Part shown: positions 8,156 to 18,428 of the stretch, in pieces | Layout of the letters: every line of letters starts with the position of its first letter | Position numbering within the stretch: the first letter of the stretch is position 1 | DNA from: a bacterium endosymbiont of Escarpia laminata | GTDB lineage: Bacteria > Pseudomonadota > Gammaproteobacteria > Chromatiales > Chromatiaceae | Length of the DNA stretch: 64,000 nucleotides | Reading direction: 5' to 3' | Assembly (NCBI GenBank): GCA_003660235.1 | Contig: QGON01000064.1 | Coordinates: 1-64,000, forward strand | Notes under the pieces: generated by a model | Told to the model about the DNA's origin: nothing | What the model saw: the letters and a program-made list of their open reading frames with translations, nothing else | The model's database searches: none | Program-made: the position numbers and the translations under genes

Positions 8156-9301
8156 ATGTACGGAACCACCGGCTTAATTTCAAGCCTTTTGGGCGCCTAT
8201 CAAATGTCAGAGGTGTCGATGCGTTATAGCCGATTCATGCCTCGCTTTTACAATTTGGCAAAATCACTGGGATTCGAGCGTGGAAAGATCATGCCATCCC
8301 GGGCCTTCTGCTCTGATGAAAGCCAGGGGTATCCGATCATATTGATTGCAAAGCATTTCGGCTCCTTTCCATTTAATCACGGCCTGGTAGGTGGCATTGT
8401 TGCTACCGACAGGCATGCCCCTCATGCACATCACGGCAAAGATTTGGTTATTATTCAAGCCAGTCATGTGGGTTATGACCCTGAAAACGGAAGATTTGGG
8501 GTTTATCGCAGACTACAGACAGAAAAGACGAGCGAGACGTCCAACTGCGGAAAGATCTGTGGCGCATTGGATTGGTATCTGCGTGAATATGCGTTCGCAC
8601 GGGACAATATTTTTCTCTACCAGGAAAACGGTAAAAACAAGGTCATTGTCGACAACCTGCTGTTACATGCAGAACGTAACGAAGGCCTGTTGCTCAAGTT
8701 AGATAGAATCGTGAAAGTGGACGCCCAAGGCAATCCAATACCGGAAATATCAAAAAGTACCGCAAAGGTTTTTTCCGCATCACCGGCTCTACTTGATTAT
8801 CTGGAAGACTATGAATGGAAGCAGGATCGCGCTGAACCTATCGGCCGCCGCCTGCATCCTGACCTTTTCTTCTATAAACGTGAAATCAGCCATCATAGTG
8901 AGGGACGGGATCATCTGGAGCAAAACCTTATCGATGTAATGCCCTATGTTGTGACATCGCAATGGCCGGCTCTCACGGCCGCCCAGGCAAACACCCAGGT
9001 AGAGTTTGATCGCGCCTTTAGAACCATCCTTCAGGAACCCGCATACAGCAATAAAAAGATCTTGTTCATCTCGGGACTGAATGTGGACATCTCACCACAG
9101 GAAGGACAGGTGTTCCCGCTTACAAAGTTCATTCCGTGGGCTGCTTATGTTCAGGACGAGCATGGAAACCACCAAACCTGGGAACAGATGGAACTCTATG
9201 AGCAACTGCAGGCGCAGTCACCAGAGAACCCGGATCAGATTGATCTGGAGACGGCAATCGAAATCATGGAGAAGGAAAAAGAGATTCGGCTGCCATTCTA
9301 A
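8156..9301 (+). CDS. LCIB/LCIC-like (limiting-CO2-inducible) putative carbonic anhydrase
   Basis: 381 residues, cytoplasmic, no signal peptide. The first 145 residues carry a pattern I recognise from the algal LCIB/LCIC family, which has beta-carbonic-anhydrase-like folds with a Cys-His-Cys zinc site: FCSDE (Cys52, Asp54), a glycine-rich stretch HGLVGGIVATDRHAPHAHHG, the HVGYD His104, GRFGVYRR, and NCGKICGA (Cys131, Cys135). The algal proteins show CRDE, HIAFG, GVVYRRG and ACGA at corresponding places. The remaining 235 residues are unfamiliar. If correct, it hydrates CO2 or dehydrates bicarbonate, in keeping with autotrophy. It lies 136 bp after the sigma-54 activator, with no sigma-54 promoter in that gap, so co-transcription is possible. 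Ribosome binding site is weak (GGGGT). Downstream is a ssb terminator. Confidence 0.65.
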   Translation: MYGTTGLISSLLGAYQMSEVSMRYSRFMPRFYNLAKSLGFERGKIMPSRAFCSDESQGYPIILIAKHFGSFPFNHGLVGGIVATDRHAPHAHHGKDLVIIQASHVGYDPENGRFGVYRRLQTEKTSETSNCGKICGALDWYLREYAFARDNIFLYQENGKNKVIVDNLLLHAERNEGLLLKLDRIVKVDAQGNPIPEISKSTAKVFSASPALLDYLEDYEWKQDRAEPIGRRLHPDLFFYKREISHHSEGRDHLEQNLIDVMPYVVTSQWPALTAAQANTQVEFDRAFRTILQEPAYSNKKILFISGLNVDISPQEGQVFPLTKFIPWAAYVQDEHGNHQTWEQMELYEQLQAQSPENPDQIDLETAIEIMEKEKEIRLPF

Positions 9302-9365
9302 CGGGCTGAGATAGCAAAAAGGGGACAGATTTATTTTTCAGATGGTCAAGCCGACCAATTTCAAA

Positions 9366-9384
9366 AGCCCGCAAAAAGCGGGCT
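9366..9384 (-). terminator. Intrinsic terminator of ssb
   Basis: AGCCCGC and GCGGGCT pair around a five-base loop; read on the minus strand the stem is followed by TTTT. It lies in the gap between two convergent genes and may also slow plus-strand transcripts. Confidence 0.7.
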
Positions 9385-9412
9385 ATATGACAGTTTATAT
9401 CGCCGGCATCCG

Positions 9413-9877
9413 TCAGAACGGAATATCGTCATCAAAATCATTATCGGGCATCGGCGCAGGTGCGGACGCGGATGCTTGCGGCTGCGACGGGGCCGACTGC
9501 TGTGGCGCAGGTGCGCTATCGAAGGAGGCACTGCCGCCGCCCCGACTGTCGAGCATCTGCATCTCACTGGCCACGATCTCTGTAGTATAGCGATCCTGAC
9601 CATCCTGCCCCTGCCATTTACGGGTACGCAGACTACCTTCAATATAGACTTTGGAGCCCTTTTTCAGATACTCGCCCATGATCTCGCCAAGACGGTTGAA
9701 GCCTACGACGCGATGCCACTCGGTTCTCTCCTGCTGCTGGCCTGTGTTCTTGTCTTTCCAGCTTTCGGACGTTGCCACTGTGACATTGGTAACCGCTCCA
9801 CCACTCGGCATGTAACGGGTCTCGGGGTCTTTACCCAGATTGCCGATCAGGATTACTTTATTGATTCCTCTTGCCAT
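9413..9877 (-). CDS. ssb: Single-stranded DNA-binding protein
   Basis: 154 residues. The N-terminal 110 residues are the OB fold ([20 protein letters not shown], then [13 protein letters not shown]); a Gln/Pro/Ala-rich linker follows, then the acidic tip [10 protein letters not shown] that binds partner proteins at forks and repair sites. Good site AGGAGG upstream of the ATG. Sits next to an MFS gene and uvrA, an order conserved in many gammaproteobacteria, linking two DNA-maintenance genes. No LexA box is evident in the 115-bp gap upstream. Confidence 0.97.
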   Translation of the reverse strand: MARGINKVILIGNLGKDPETRYMPSGGAVTNVTVATSESWKDKNTGQQQERTEWHRVVGFNRLGEIMGEYLKKGSKVYIEGSLRTRKWQGQDGQDRYTTEIVASEMQMLDSRGGGSASFDSAPAPQQSAPSQPQASASAPAPMPDNDFDDDIPF

Positions 9878-9992
9878 CTTTCCTCCTTAGACTCCAAGAT
9901 TTGCAGCTTCCCTGCCTGTGGAGCGCTGTATAAATTTGATTGGTTCAACTCCCCTGCTCCAAAAAGACAGGGGGGCGTCTAGAATAACTGAT

Positions 9993-11378
9993 TTATGCCT
10001 CAGAGACACAATAGGGATCCAGCGTAGATTCATCAAATAGCGCCAGATCCACTTTCAGATAGGCGATACCATCCTCGACGATGACAACAGCCTGAGACAC
10101 TCCATCAACCTCGGTCAACTTTCCTTCGAGCAGGCTGGCCTGTTGTAGATCCATACTACCGACCGGCAGGAGGAAATTACTGAGCTGCTTCGGATCGTTC
10201 ATGCCCCGCGCAACCAATAGCCAGAGCAGGGCAACCCCACCACAGAAGAGGAAGACCCCTTCAATACCGAACCGGGTATGCACCCAACCACCCAGCAGAC
10301 CACCACCGAAAGCACCGAGGAACTGCGAACTGGAGTAGACACCCATCGCCGTGCCTTTGCGCTCACCCGGCGCCATCTTGGCGATCAGAGAGGGCAGCGT
10401 TGCCTCCAGCAGATTGAACGCGGTAAAGAAGACCAGTAGCCCCACTGCCATGCCGATCAGACTGCTCTTGAACAGATAGAGTCCGAACAAGGATAGCATC
10501 AGCGCCGCAACGGCGCCGATGAATACAGGTTTCATCCGCTGCTTGCTCTCTGCGGCAATGATAAAGGGGACCATCGCCCCCATGGCCAGCAACATCACCG
10601 GCAGATAGATTATCCAGTGACTCTCACTGACCAACCCAAGATCGCGCAGGACCAGCGGGTAGGCCAGGAACAGCGCGGTAAGAATCATATGGAGGGCAAA
10701 GATACCAAAGTCGAGCCGTAACAGTTCCGGCTCCGCCAGCACCTTGCCAAACTGCCCCGGCACGGCCTCGGCATCGCGATGAAACACGCTCTTTGCCGGT
10801 GTCGGCACCACAAACAACACCACCAAAATCCCGCTCAGAGCAAGCCCTGCAGTCAGCCAGAAGATACCGGGGACGCCGATCCAGCTATTGAGCACGGGCC
10901 CCAGCACCAGGGATACCGCAAAGGCGAAACCAATACTCATGCCGATGATCGCCATGATACGCAGGCGCCGCTGCTCACGACTGAGATCAGCCGCCAGCGC
11001 CATGATAACCGCAGCTATCGCCCCACCACCCTGCAGGGCGCGTCCGAGAATGATGCCCCAAATATCATCGGCAGAAGCAGCCACCACGCTGCCAAACGCG
11101 AATATCAGCAGGCCGGCGATGATCACAGGTTTGCGCCCGACGCGATCGGAAAGCATGCCGAAGGGAATCTGCAAAACAGCCTGGGTCAGACCATAAACAC
11201 CGATAGCCACACCGATCAGCAACGGCGTCACATCTGCCAAATCTTCGGCGTAGAGGGCAAAAACCGGCAGAATCAAAAACAGACCCAGCATGCGCAGGGA
11301 AAATATTCCTGCCAGAGAAAAGGCTGCACGCCGTTCAACCGGGTTCAGGCCCGATGCACCATCCCCTGCTTTTGTCAT
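9993..11378 (-). CDS. MFS transporter, YajR-like with C-terminal YAM-type domain
   Basis: 461 residues from the ATG at 11378 (MTKAGDGASGLNPVERRAAF); the frame stays open 50 codons further upstream, but that part crosses the divergent uvrA start and lacks protein character. Twelve predicted membrane helices, with the MFS loop motif GMLSDRVGRKPVI between helices 2 and 3. After the last helix there is a soluble tail of about 65 residues (LEGKLTEVDGVSQAVVIVED, then GIAYLKVD) resembling the ferredoxin-like YAM domain of E. coli YajR. Substrate unknown. Lies between ssb and uvrA, as in Pseudomonas. Confidence 0.88.
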   Translation of the reverse strand: MTKAGDGASGLNPVERRAAFSLAGIFSLRMLGLFLILPVFALYAEDLADVTPLLIGVAIGVYGLTQAVLQIPFGMLSDRVGRKPVIIAGLLIFAFGSVVAASADDIWGIILGRALQGGGAIAAVIMALAADLSREQRRLRIMAIIGMSIGFAFAVSLVLGPVLNSWIGVPGIFWLTAGLALSGILVVLFVVPTPAKSVFHRDAEAVPGQFGKVLAEPELLRLDFGIFALHMILTALFLAYPLVLRDLGLVSESHWIIYLPVMLLAMGAMVPFIIAAESKQRMKPVFIGAVAALMLSLFGLYLFKSSLIGMAVGLLVFFTAFNLLEATLPSLIAKMAPGERKGTAMGVYSSSQFLGAFGGGLLGGWVHTRFGIEGVFLFCGGVALLWLLVARGMNDPKQLSNFLLPVGSMDLQQASLLEGKLTEVDGVSQAVVIVEDGIAYLKVDLALFDESTLDPYCVSEA

Positions 11379-11390
11379 AACTGATCCACT

Positions 11391-11420
11391 TTGCCACTCG
11401 CTAAAAAGAGGGCGTATAGT
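11391..11420 (+). promoter_or_regulatory. Sigma-70 promoter for uvrA
   Basis: TTGCCA, an 18-bp spacer, then TATAGT, giving a start about 65 nt before the uvrA ATG. The -10 region also reads as TACTAT on the other strand, so an overlapping promoter for the divergent MFS gene is possible. No SOS box seen. Confidence 0.5.
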
Positions 11421-11492
11421 AGCAGGTTCGCCCAAATAGATGCACGCCGCTGAAAATGCGGTTTTACGGGCCACAGAGCCGCAAATCAAAAG

Positions 11493-14321
11493 ATGGAAAC
11501 AATCCGAATTCGTGGGGCCCGTACCCACAACCTGCAGAATATCGACCTCGATCTGCCCCGTGACAAGCTGATCGTCATTACCGGTTTGTCGGGTTCCGGC
11601 AAATCATCCCTGGCCTTCGATACCATCTACGCCGAGGGCCAGCGTCGTTATGTGGAATCACTCTCCGCCTACGCAAGACAATTTCTGTCGCTGATGGAAA
11701 AGCCCGATGTGGACCATATTGAAGGTCTCTCACCGGCCATCTCCATCGAGCAGAAGACCACCTCCCACAACCCGCGCTCCACCGTTGGAACCATTACCGA
11801 GATTTACGACTACCTGCGCCTGCTGTTTGCCCGCGCAGGCACCCCTCGCTGCCCGCAACACGATAGCGTACTCGAGGCACAGACCGTCAGCCAAATGGTG
11901 GACCAGGTGCTTTCCCTGCCTGAGGGAAGCCGCCTGCTGTTGTTGGCTCCGGTAATTTCCGAGCGCAAGGGGGAACACCACAAGCTGTTGCAGGAGATGC
12001 ATGCCCAGGGGTTTATCCGCGCCCGTATCGACGGCGAGATCTTTGAACTCGACGAGCCGCCGGAGTTGGAACTCAACAAGAAACACAGCATCGAAATCGT
12101 AGTGGATCGCTTCAAGGTGCGCCCCGATCTGGCAAACCGGCTAGCAGAGTCCTTTGAGACCGCACTCCATCTCTCTGACGGCCTTGCCCGGGTCGCCTGG
12201 ATGGATGAGAGCGGCGAAGAACTGGTCTTCTCCTCCCGCTTCGCCTGCCCGCAGTGCGGCTATAGCCTGCCGGAACTGGAGCCCCGCCTCTTCTCCTTCA
12301 ACAACCCGGTGGGGGCTTGTCCCACCTGCGACGGTCTAGGAGTAGAGCAGTTTTTTGACCCGGGGAAGGCGGTCGCCCACCCCGAACTCCCTCTGGCTGG
12401 CGGTGCCGTACGGGGCTGGGATCGCCGCAACGCCTACTACTACCAGATGATCACCTCTCTGGGCCGCCACTACGATTTTGATCCCGAAACACCCTGGGAG
12501 GATCTGCCGGAAAAGACCCGCAGCGTTATTCTCTACGGCAGCAAGCGGGAGTCCATCAAGTTCAGCTACTTCAATGAACGTGGCCGCTCCACCACCAAGA
12601 CCCACCCCTTCGAAGGTATCATCCGCAACATGGAACGCCGCTATCGGGAGACCGAATCCAACGCGGTGCGCGAGGAGCTTGCACGCTATATATCAAGCCA
12701 ACCCTGCCCTCAGTGTGGCGGTACGCGTCTCAATGAAGCGGCCCGCCACATCTTTATCCTGGATCATAATCTGCCGAGATTGACAGCATTGCCCATCGGC
12801 AAGGCCCTCGGTTTCTTCTCTTCACTGGAACTTCCCGGCAAACGTGGCGAGATCGCCTCCAGGATAGTGAGTGAAATAGAGCAACGACTCAGTTTTCTGG
12901 CCAACGTGGGCCTCGACTATCTGACCCTCGACCGTAGCGCAGAAACGCTCTCCGGCGGGGAAGCACAACGTATCCGGCTCGCCAGCCAGATCGGTGCAGG
13001 CCTCGTGGGTGTCATGTATGTTTTGGATGAACCCTCTATCGGCTTGCATCAGCGGGACAATGAACGTCTGCTAAAGACGCTCATCTACCTGCGGGATCTG
13101 GGCAATACCGTCATCGTCGTTGAACATGACGAAGAGGCGATCCGCATGGCCGATCATGTGGTAGACATCGGACCCGGCGCGGGGGTGCATGGAGGCCGAA
13201 TCATTGCCGAAGGCACGGCAGCACAGATCACAGAAAACACCGAGTCACTTACCGGCCAGTATCTTGCCGGTGTCATGTCGATAGCAATCCCTGACACACG
13301 CACACCCTGCGATCCTGAACGACAACTTCGGGTTATCGGTGCACGCAGCAACAACCTGAAGTCGATCGATCTCTCCATTCCGGTCGGCACCTTTTGTTGC
13401 GTCACAGGGGTTTCCGGCTCCGGCAAGTCGACCCTGATCAACGACACCCTATACCCTGTCTGCGCTGCCGTTCTAAACGGGGCCAACACCTCTCCGGCAC
13501 CACACGACGAGGTGCTGGGTCTCGACCTCTTCGACAAAGTGGTGGATATCGATCAGAGTCCTATTGGGCGCACCCCCCGCTCTAATCCGGCCACCTACAC
13601 CGGCCTCTTCACCCCGATCCGTGAACTCTTTGCCGGCACTCCGGAATCCCGCGCGCGTGGCTATTCACCGGGGCGTTTCAGTTTCAACGTCAAGGGAGGG
13701 CGCTGTGAAGCCTGCAGAGGCGATGGCGTCACCAAGGTGGAGATGCACTTTCTGCCCGATATCTATGTGCAGTGCGATATCTGCAAAGGCAAGCGCTATA
13801 ACCGCGAGACCCTTGAAGTCAAATACAAGGGCAAAACTGTCGACCAGGTATTGAACATGACGGTGGAGATGGCGCTGGAGTTCTTCGACGCAGTCCCGTC
13901 CCTCAAGAGAAAATTGCAGACCCTGATGGATGTCGGCCTCTCTTATATCTCATTGGGACAAAACGCTACCACGCTCTCCGGCGGTGAGGCACAACGCGTC
14001 AAACTCTCCCGTGAGCTATCCAAACGCGATACCGGCAATACGCTCTATATCCTTGATGAGCCGACAACCGGGCTCCATTTTCATGACGTTAAACACCTGC
14101 TGGAAGTGCTCCACCGCCTGCGTGACCACGGCAACACCGTAGTTGTCATCGAACACAATCTTGACGTCATCAAGACTGCCGACTGGGTTATCGACTTGGG
14201 ACCGGAAGGGGGGGATAAAGGTGGCGAGATCATTGCGACCGGACCCCCGGAAGCCGTGGCGAATATAGCCGCATCCCATACCGGCCGGTATCTGAAACCA
14301 CTGCTTGAGCGAAAACGGTAG
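11493..14321 (+). CDS. uvrA: UvrABC excinuclease subunit A
   Basis: 942 residues, the usual full length. UvrA dimers find bulky DNA damage and load UvrB in nucleotide excision repair. Two ABC ATPase halves are visible: Walker [10 protein letters not shown] (31-39) and GVSGSGKST in the second half, with signatures [12 protein letters not shown] and [12 protein letters not shown]. Zinc-binding Cys pairs occur in the first half (CPQCGYSL and CPTCDGLG) and in the second (CEACRGDG and CDICKGKRY). Divergent from the MFS gene. A short GC-rich hairpin (14323-14346) without a T run follows the stop. Confidence 0.98.
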   Translation: METIRIRGARTHNLQNIDLDLPRDKLIVITGLSGSGKSSLAFDTIYAEGQRRYVESLSAYARQFLSLMEKPDVDHIEGLSPAISIEQKTTSHNPRSTVGTITEIYDYLRLLFARAGTPRCPQHDSVLEAQTVSQMVDQVLSLPEGSRLLLLAPVISERKGEHHKLLQEMHAQGFIRARIDGEIFELDEPPELELNKKHSIEIVVDRFKVRPDLANRLAESFETALHLSDGLARVAWMDESGEELVFSSRFACPQCGYSLPELEPRLFSFNNPVGACPTCDGLGVEQFFDPGKAVAHPELPLAGGAVRGWDRRNAYYYQMITSLGRHYDFDPETPWEDLPEKTRSVILYGSKRESIKFSYFNERGRSTTKTHPFEGIIRNMERRYRETESNAVREELARYISSQPCPQCGGTRLNEAARHIFILDHNLPRLTALPIGKALGFFSSLELPGKRGEIASRIVSEIEQRLSFLANVGLDYLTLDRSAETLSGGEAQRIRLASQIGAGLVGVMYVLDEPSIGLHQRDNERLLKTLIYLRDLGNTVIVVEHDEEAIRMADHVVDIGPGAGVHGGRIIAEGTAAQITENTESLTGQYLAGVMSIAIPDTRTPCDPERQLRVIGARSNNLKSIDLSIPVGTFCCVTGVSGSGKSTLINDTLYPVCAAVLNGANTSPAPHDEVLGLDLFDKVVDIDQSPIGRTPRSNPATYTGLFTPIRELFAGTPESRARGYSPGRFSFNVKGGRCEACRGDGVTKVEMHFLPDIYVQCDICKGKRYNRETLEVKYKGKTVDQVLNMTVEMALEFFDAVPSLKRKLQTLMDVGLSYISLGQNATTLSGGEAQRVKLSRELSKRDTGNTLYILDEPTTGLHFHDVKHLLEVLHRLRDHGNTVVVIEHNLDVIKTADWVIDLGPEGGDKGGEIIATGPPEAVANIAASHTGRYLKPLLERKR

Positions 14322-14401
14322 ACCGGTTCAAGCGTAGTGGAACCGGCAAACACTCCTGATTTTACCGAATCCTTTGCCTGATCCGCTGCGCTTGATCAGG
14401 C

Positions 14402-15145
14402 CTACAAATCTTCTATGATTTTGATCGGATCCCCAAGTCTTGCATCGAAGTGGTCCCGTGCGCTGCCCCGATTTACGGCAATCTCGATCAATCCCATTGA
14501 ATTTGCATACCAGAACGACTCTCCCGGTGGGCATTCACTAAAGATCAATCCGGCGTTGATTCTCTGATTTTTCAGCACAATCACTGAAGTCTCGTCGACA
14601 GCAGCAGCACGCATCCCGGTAATCAGGTTACCGAAGCCATCAATATAGATAATTTTTGACAGGTCGTCCGCAAGCCCACAACCCATTATCTGGGTATTCG
14701 TCAGAGAGTTCCCCTGAACTGATTCGTCAGCGGCAATTTTGGCAGCCACTGGCGCAAAGAGGTCTCTGCCATGGAAACTATTGGAGAGTACCTTTGGTCG
14801 CCAGGTTATCGAGCAGATTCTGCATTGGGAAGCCCTGCGCACAACCAGCGCAAGCAGGCCATTATCCGGCCCCACATACCATTTTCCATCTGCCTCCACC
14901 ATGAGCGGCTGGCGACTGCCCCCTACTCCCGGATCCACTACACAGACAAATACCGTTGCAACGGGAAAGGGATCCGTTAGTCTTGGGATGAGATAAGCTG
15001 AAAGTTCAGGAGTGAACCGTGGTAGATCAGAGATCAGATCGACAACGCGGGATTGCTCTGAATGCTGCAGGATTGCGGCATGCATCTGCCCTGTATAGGG
15101 ACCGGTCACACCAAAGTCGGTAAGTGTGGCAATCAGTTTAGGCAC
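14402..15145 (-). CDS. S-adenosyl-L-methionine hydrolase (DUF62 / SAM hydroxide adenosyltransferase)
   Basis: 247 residues matching the DUF62 family: TLTDFGVTGPYTGQMHAAIL at the N-terminus, VFVCVVDPGVGGSRQPL, YVGPDNGLLALV, FHGRDLFAPVAA and IYIDGFGNLITG. Members cleave SAM with water to adenosine and methionine; they are relatives of the fluorinase and chlorinase but use hydroxide. Cytoplasmic, single gene, transcribed convergently to uvrA and just downstream of the rplQ terminator. Cellular role in bacteria is not settled. Confidence 0.9.
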   Translation of the reverse strand: MPKLIATLTDFGVTGPYTGQMHAAILQHSEQSRVVDLISDLPRFTPELSAYLIPRLTDPFPVATVFVCVVDPGVGGSRQPLMVEADGKWYVGPDNGLLALVVRRASQCRICSITWRPKVLSNSFHGRDLFAPVAAKIAADESVQGNSLTNTQIMGCGLADDLSKIIYIDGFGNLITGMRAAAVDETSVIVLKNQRINAGLIFSECPPGESFWYANSMGLIEIAVNRGSARDHFDARLGDPIKIIEDL

Positions 15146-15163
15146 TATGGGACAGCAGACAAT

Positions 15164-15190
15164 AAAAAAGCCGGGGTAAACCCGGCTTTT
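15164..15190 (-). terminator. Terminator at the end of the alpha operon
   Basis: A 12-bp stem (A-rich side, GCCGGG, loop, CCCGGC, T run) lies three bases after the rplQ stop. It is symmetrical, with A and T runs on both sides. Confidence 0.9.
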
Positions 15191-15193
15191 TTA

Positions 15194-15583
15194 TTAATCT
15201 TCGATTTCGCTCGATTCGTCTTCAACAGGCCTGTCGACAAGCTCGACAAATGCCATCGGCGCTTTGTCACCATCGCGATAGCCACATTTAAGGATACGCA
15301 GATAACCACCTGGACGGTCCTTGTAACGCGGACCAAGGTCGGTGAACAGCTTGCCGACTGCTGCATCGTCACGCAGGCGCGCGAATGCCAGACGGCGTTT
15401 GGCAACGCTATCACTCTTGGACAGGGTAATAAGAGGCTCGGCTACACGGCGTAATTCTTTTGCCTTGGGCAGAGTGGTTTTGATCAATTCTTGGTTGATC
15501 AATGAAACAGTCATGTTGCGAAACATCGCCTGGCGATGACTGCTGTTACGGTTCAATTGCCGTCCGGATTTGCGATGACGCAT
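15194..15583 (-). CDS. rplQ: Ribosomal protein L17
   Basis: 129 residues starting [20 protein letters not shown], the L17 signature. L17 lies near the exit of the 50S tunnel. Last gene of the alpha operon, 49 bp after rpoA, closed by an intrinsic terminator. The C-terminus ends in an acidic tail (EDESSEIED), slightly longer than in E. coli. Confidence 0.98.
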   Translation of the reverse strand: MRHRKSGRQLNRNSSHRQAMFRNMTVSLINQELIKTTLPKAKELRRVAEPLITLSKSDSVAKRRLAFARLRDDAAVGKLFTDLGPRYKDRPGGYLRILKCGYRDGDKAPMAFVELVDRPVEDESSEIED

Positions 15584-15632
15584 GGATCGACTTCCCTAAA
15601 ATCTAATAGTTAATGAATTCGGTGTTAGCTGG

Positions 15633-16631
15633 TCAGTTTATAAACTGATCGTCGATGCCTTCCGGCGGCCAACGCTCGAGGCGCATGCCAAGAGAGAGTC
15701 CGCGGCGGGCGAGGACATCCTTGATCTCTGTAAGAGACTTCTTGCCAAGATTAGGCGTCTTGAGAAGCTCGACTTCCGTCCGCTGAATCAGATCACCGAT
15801 CAGGAAGATATTCTCAGCCTTCAGACAATTTGCCGAACGAACGGTGAGTTCGAGATCATCCACCGGACGCAGCAGGATCGGGTCGATTGCCGGCTCTTCA
15901 GGTTCAGCAGTCGCTTCGGCAGCCTCGGCCTGCAGGTCAACAAACACAGAAAGCTGGTCGCGCAGGATGTTTGCTGAACGGCGAATCGCCTCTTCCGGAT
16001 CGATTGTACCGTTGGTTTCCAGTTCGATAACCAGACGATCCAGATTGGTACGCTGCTCTACACGTGCCGCTTCAACTGAATAGGCGACACTGCGCACAGG
16101 ACTGAATGAGGCATCGATCTGCAACATACCGATAGGGCGATCATCTCCAGCGGCACCCTGACGGGTGGCGGCGGGTTGATAGCCACGACCACGCTTGACC
16201 TGCAGTGTCATGTTGATCTCGCCCGACTTGGTCAGATTTGCAATCACATGATCCGGATTCGAAATCTCAACATCATGGTCAAGCGTAATGTCGCTCGCCA
16301 ACACGGGACCGGGGCCTTTTTTCTGAAGTTTCAGGGTAGCCTCGTCACGTGCGTGCATAACCAAGGCAACCTGCTTCAGATTGAGCAGAATATCCAGCAC
16401 ATCTTCTTGCACACCTTCAATCGTGGTGTACTCATGCAGAACATCCTGGATTTCAACGTCTGTAATCGCAGAGCCTGGCATAGAGGAGAGCAGAATCCGG
16501 CGCAGCGCATTACCCAAGGTATGACCGAAACCTCTTTCCAGGGGCTCTAAAGTCACTTTTGCATGGGTCTCGCTGATCGACTGCACATTCACAATGCGCG
16601 GCTTGAGAAACTCCGTAACGCTTTCAGTCAT
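15633..16631 (-). CDS. rpoA: RNA polymerase alpha subunit
   Basis: 332 residues. The N-terminal domain (to about 235) drives core assembly, with [20 protein letters not shown]; the C-terminal domain (about 250-325, [20 protein letters not shown]) binds UP elements and activators, with the key Arg at [10 protein letters not shown] in place. Located between rpsD and rplQ as in all gammaproteobacterial alpha operons. Confidence 0.98.
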   Translation of the reverse strand: MTESVTEFLKPRIVNVQSISETHAKVTLEPLERGFGHTLGNALRRILLSSMPGSAITDVEIQDVLHEYTTIEGVQEDVLDILLNLKQVALVMHARDEATLKLQKKGPGPVLASDITLDHDVEISNPDHVIANLTKSGEINMTLQVKRGRGYQPAATRQGAAGDDRPIGMLQIDASFSPVRSVAYSVEAARVEQRTNLDRLVIELETNGTIDPEEAIRRSANILRDQLSVFVDLQAEAAEATAEPEEPAIDPILLRPVDDLELTVRSANCLKAENIFLIGDLIQRTEVELLKTPNLGKKSLTEIKDVLARRGLSLGMRLERWPPEGIDDQFIN

Positions 16632-16652
16632 GAATCTTCCTCTCGACAGACC

Positions 16653-17273
16653 TTACTTGGAGTACAATTCAACGACGAGTTGCTCGTTGATTTCCGCAGA
16701 CAAGTCGGCTCGGTCGGGAACACGCTTGAAGGTTCCCTTCATCCCTTTGGGATCGACTTCAACCCAGTCTGCAAAACCATACTGCTCCGCTAATGCGAGC
16801 GCACCCTGGATGCGTACCTGTTTTTTTGCCTTTTCACGAATCGAGATCTCATCGTCGGCGGCTACCTGGTAGGAAGCGACATTCACGATCTTGCCATTTA
16901 CCATAATCGCCTTGTGGCTGACGAGCTGACGCGCTTCGGAGCGAGTGGAGCCGAAGCCCATGCGGTAGATGACGTTATCGAGACGACACTCGAGAAGTTG
17001 CAGCAGGTTCTCACCGGTTGCACCCTTCTGCTGCGCTGCAGCCTTATAATAGTTGCGAAACTGACGTTCCATTACACCGTAGATGCGGCGTACTTTCTGC
17101 TTTTCACGCAGTTGCAGACCGTAGTCAGAGATGCGACGACGACGGTCGCCACTCTGGCCCGGGACCTTCTCCATGTTACACTTGGAGTCTAAGGAACGGA
17201 CGCGGCTCTTCAGGAACAGATCTGTTCCCTCGCGGCGACTCAATTTACATTTGGGACCAATGTACCTTGCCAT
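16653..17273 (-). CDS. rpsD: Ribosomal protein S4
   Basis: 206 residues, [20 protein letters not shown] at the start and an S4 RNA-binding domain ([20 protein letters not shown]) in the middle. S4 nucleates 30S assembly and in E. coli represses the alpha operon by binding its leader. No zinc-binding Cys cluster at the N-terminus, as in other proteobacteria. Confidence 0.98.
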   Translation of the reverse strand: MARYIGPKCKLSRREGTDLFLKSRVRSLDSKCNMEKVPGQSGDRRRRISDYGLQLREKQKVRRIYGVMERQFRNYYKAAAQQKGATGENLLQLLECRLDNVIYRMGFGSTRSEARQLVSHKAIMVNGKIVNVASYQVAADDEISIREKAKKQVRIQGALALAEQYGFADWVEVDPKGMKGTFKRVPDRADLSAEINEQLVVELYSK

Positions 17274-17288
17274 GATACGACTCCAGAA

Positions 17289-17678
17289 TCAGACCCGGCG
17301 CTTCTTAGGAGGCCGGCAACCGTTATGCGGTATAGGGGTTACGTCGGAGATGCTGGTAATCTTGAATCCAGCATTGTTCAAAGCACGCACGGCAGACTCA
17401 CGACCAGGACCTGGGCCTTTGACGTTAACGTCAAGATTTCTTACCCCAAATTCCTTGACCATCTGACCTGCACGATCTGCTGCAACCTGTGCAGCAAATG
17501 GAGTGCTCTTGCGTGAACCACGGAAACCGGAACCACCGGCAGTAGCCCAACCCAAGGTGTTGCCCTGACGGTCGGTAATGGTAATGATGGTGTTATTAAA
17601 CGACGCATGTACATGCGCGATGCCATCAGTAACGGTCTTTTTGACCTTCTTCTTGGAACGGCCAGTTGGTTTTGCCAT
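17289..17678 (-). CDS. rpsK: Ribosomal protein S11
   Basis: 129 residues; [20 protein letters not shown] and the basic end [13 protein letters not shown] identify S11, which forms part of the 30S platform near the mRNA exit. Lies 15 bp before rpsD and 34 bp after rpsM in the alpha operon. Confidence 0.98.
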   Translation of the reverse strand: MAKPTGRSKKKVKKTVTDGIAHVHASFNNTIITITDRQGNTLGWATAGGSGFRGSRKSTPFAAQVAADRAGQMVKEFGVRNLDVNVKGPGPGRESAVRALNNAGFKITSISDVTPIPHNGCRPPKKRRV

Positions 17679-17712
17679 TATCTGTTCCTGCGAACTCGTT
17701 TATGTGTAAATC

Positions 17713-18069
17713 TTAACGCTTGATCGGACGACGTGGACCTTTGCGGGTCCGCGCATTGGTCTTGGTACGCTGACCACGCAGCGGCAGACCACGACGATGA
17801 CGGATGCCCCGATTACAACCGAGATCCATCAGACGCTTGATATTCATCGAAACCTCACGCCGCAGATCACCTTCGACTGTGATCTTGCCGATGATGGCAC
17901 GAATTGCATCGACCTGACCCTCGCTCAGCGCCTGGATCTTTACAGAAGGTTCAATACCAACCTCTTTACAGATCTCTATGGCGCGAGTGCGACCAATGCC
18001 ATAGATCGATGTCAGCGCAATAACTGCGTGTTTGCGATCTGGAATGTTGACTCCTGCGATTCGAGCCAT
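17713..18069 (-). CDS. rpsM: Ribosomal protein S13
   Basis: 118 residues; [20 protein letters not shown] at the start and a basic tail ([18 protein letters not shown]) that reaches the P-site tRNA. First gene of the alpha operon proper. The 108-bp gap upstream has a CCCGC/GCGGG hairpin (18135-18156) and may hold the S4-binding leader. AGGAG sits before the ATG. Confidence 0.97.
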   Translation of the reverse strand: MARIAGVNIPDRKHAVIALTSIYGIGRTRAIEICKEVGIEPSVKIQALSEGQVDAIRAIIGKITVEGDLRREVSMNIKRLMDLGCNRGIRHRRGLPLRGQRTKTNARTRKGPRRPIKR

Positions 18070-18177
18070 TCTTTATTCTCCTGAACTTCTCAAGCGACTT
18101 TCGTTGAGCGTAAGCGGTTAATAGTACCCACCCCCGCTAAATAAATCAAGCGGGAAATACTAATTCACCTTGCGATT

Positions 18178-18291
18178 TTAGCCTTGGCGCTGCTTGTGGC
18201 GGCCTTCTTTGCAGATGACCCGCACGACGCCTTTGCGGCGAACGATCTTGCAATTACGGCAGATCTTTTTTACCGATGCACGTACTTTCAT
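18178..18291 (-). CDS. rpmJ: Ribosomal protein L36
   Basis: 37 residues, too short to be listed by length-limited gene finders: [20 protein letters not shown], then [17 protein letters not shown]. Cys11, Cys14, Cys27 and His32 form the zinc ribbon, so this is the zinc-containing type. It sits between secY and rpsM in the conserved spc to alpha junction. Confidence 0.96.
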   Translation of the reverse strand: MKVRASVKKICRNCKIVRRKGVVRVICKEGRHKQRQG

Positions 18292-18428
18292 GAACCTGTC
18301 TCCAAAATCCCATTAGTGCAGGTTGGAAAAATCAAGCTGCACATGCCTGGCGGGACTAACCTGCCAATTTAAACTAACTGTGAACCACCGTCATCAATCG
18401 CTGACCGATGATTATGTAATCAATGATG

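Noticed and set aside
11379-11492. LexA (SOS) box for uvrA or the neighbouring genes
   Set aside because: No CTGT-N8-ACAG pattern here or upstream of ssb (9878-9992).
11379-11528. N-terminal 50-codon extension of the MFS gene
   Set aside because: It runs through the divergent promoter and into uvrA; MFS homologues begin near MTKAG at 11378.
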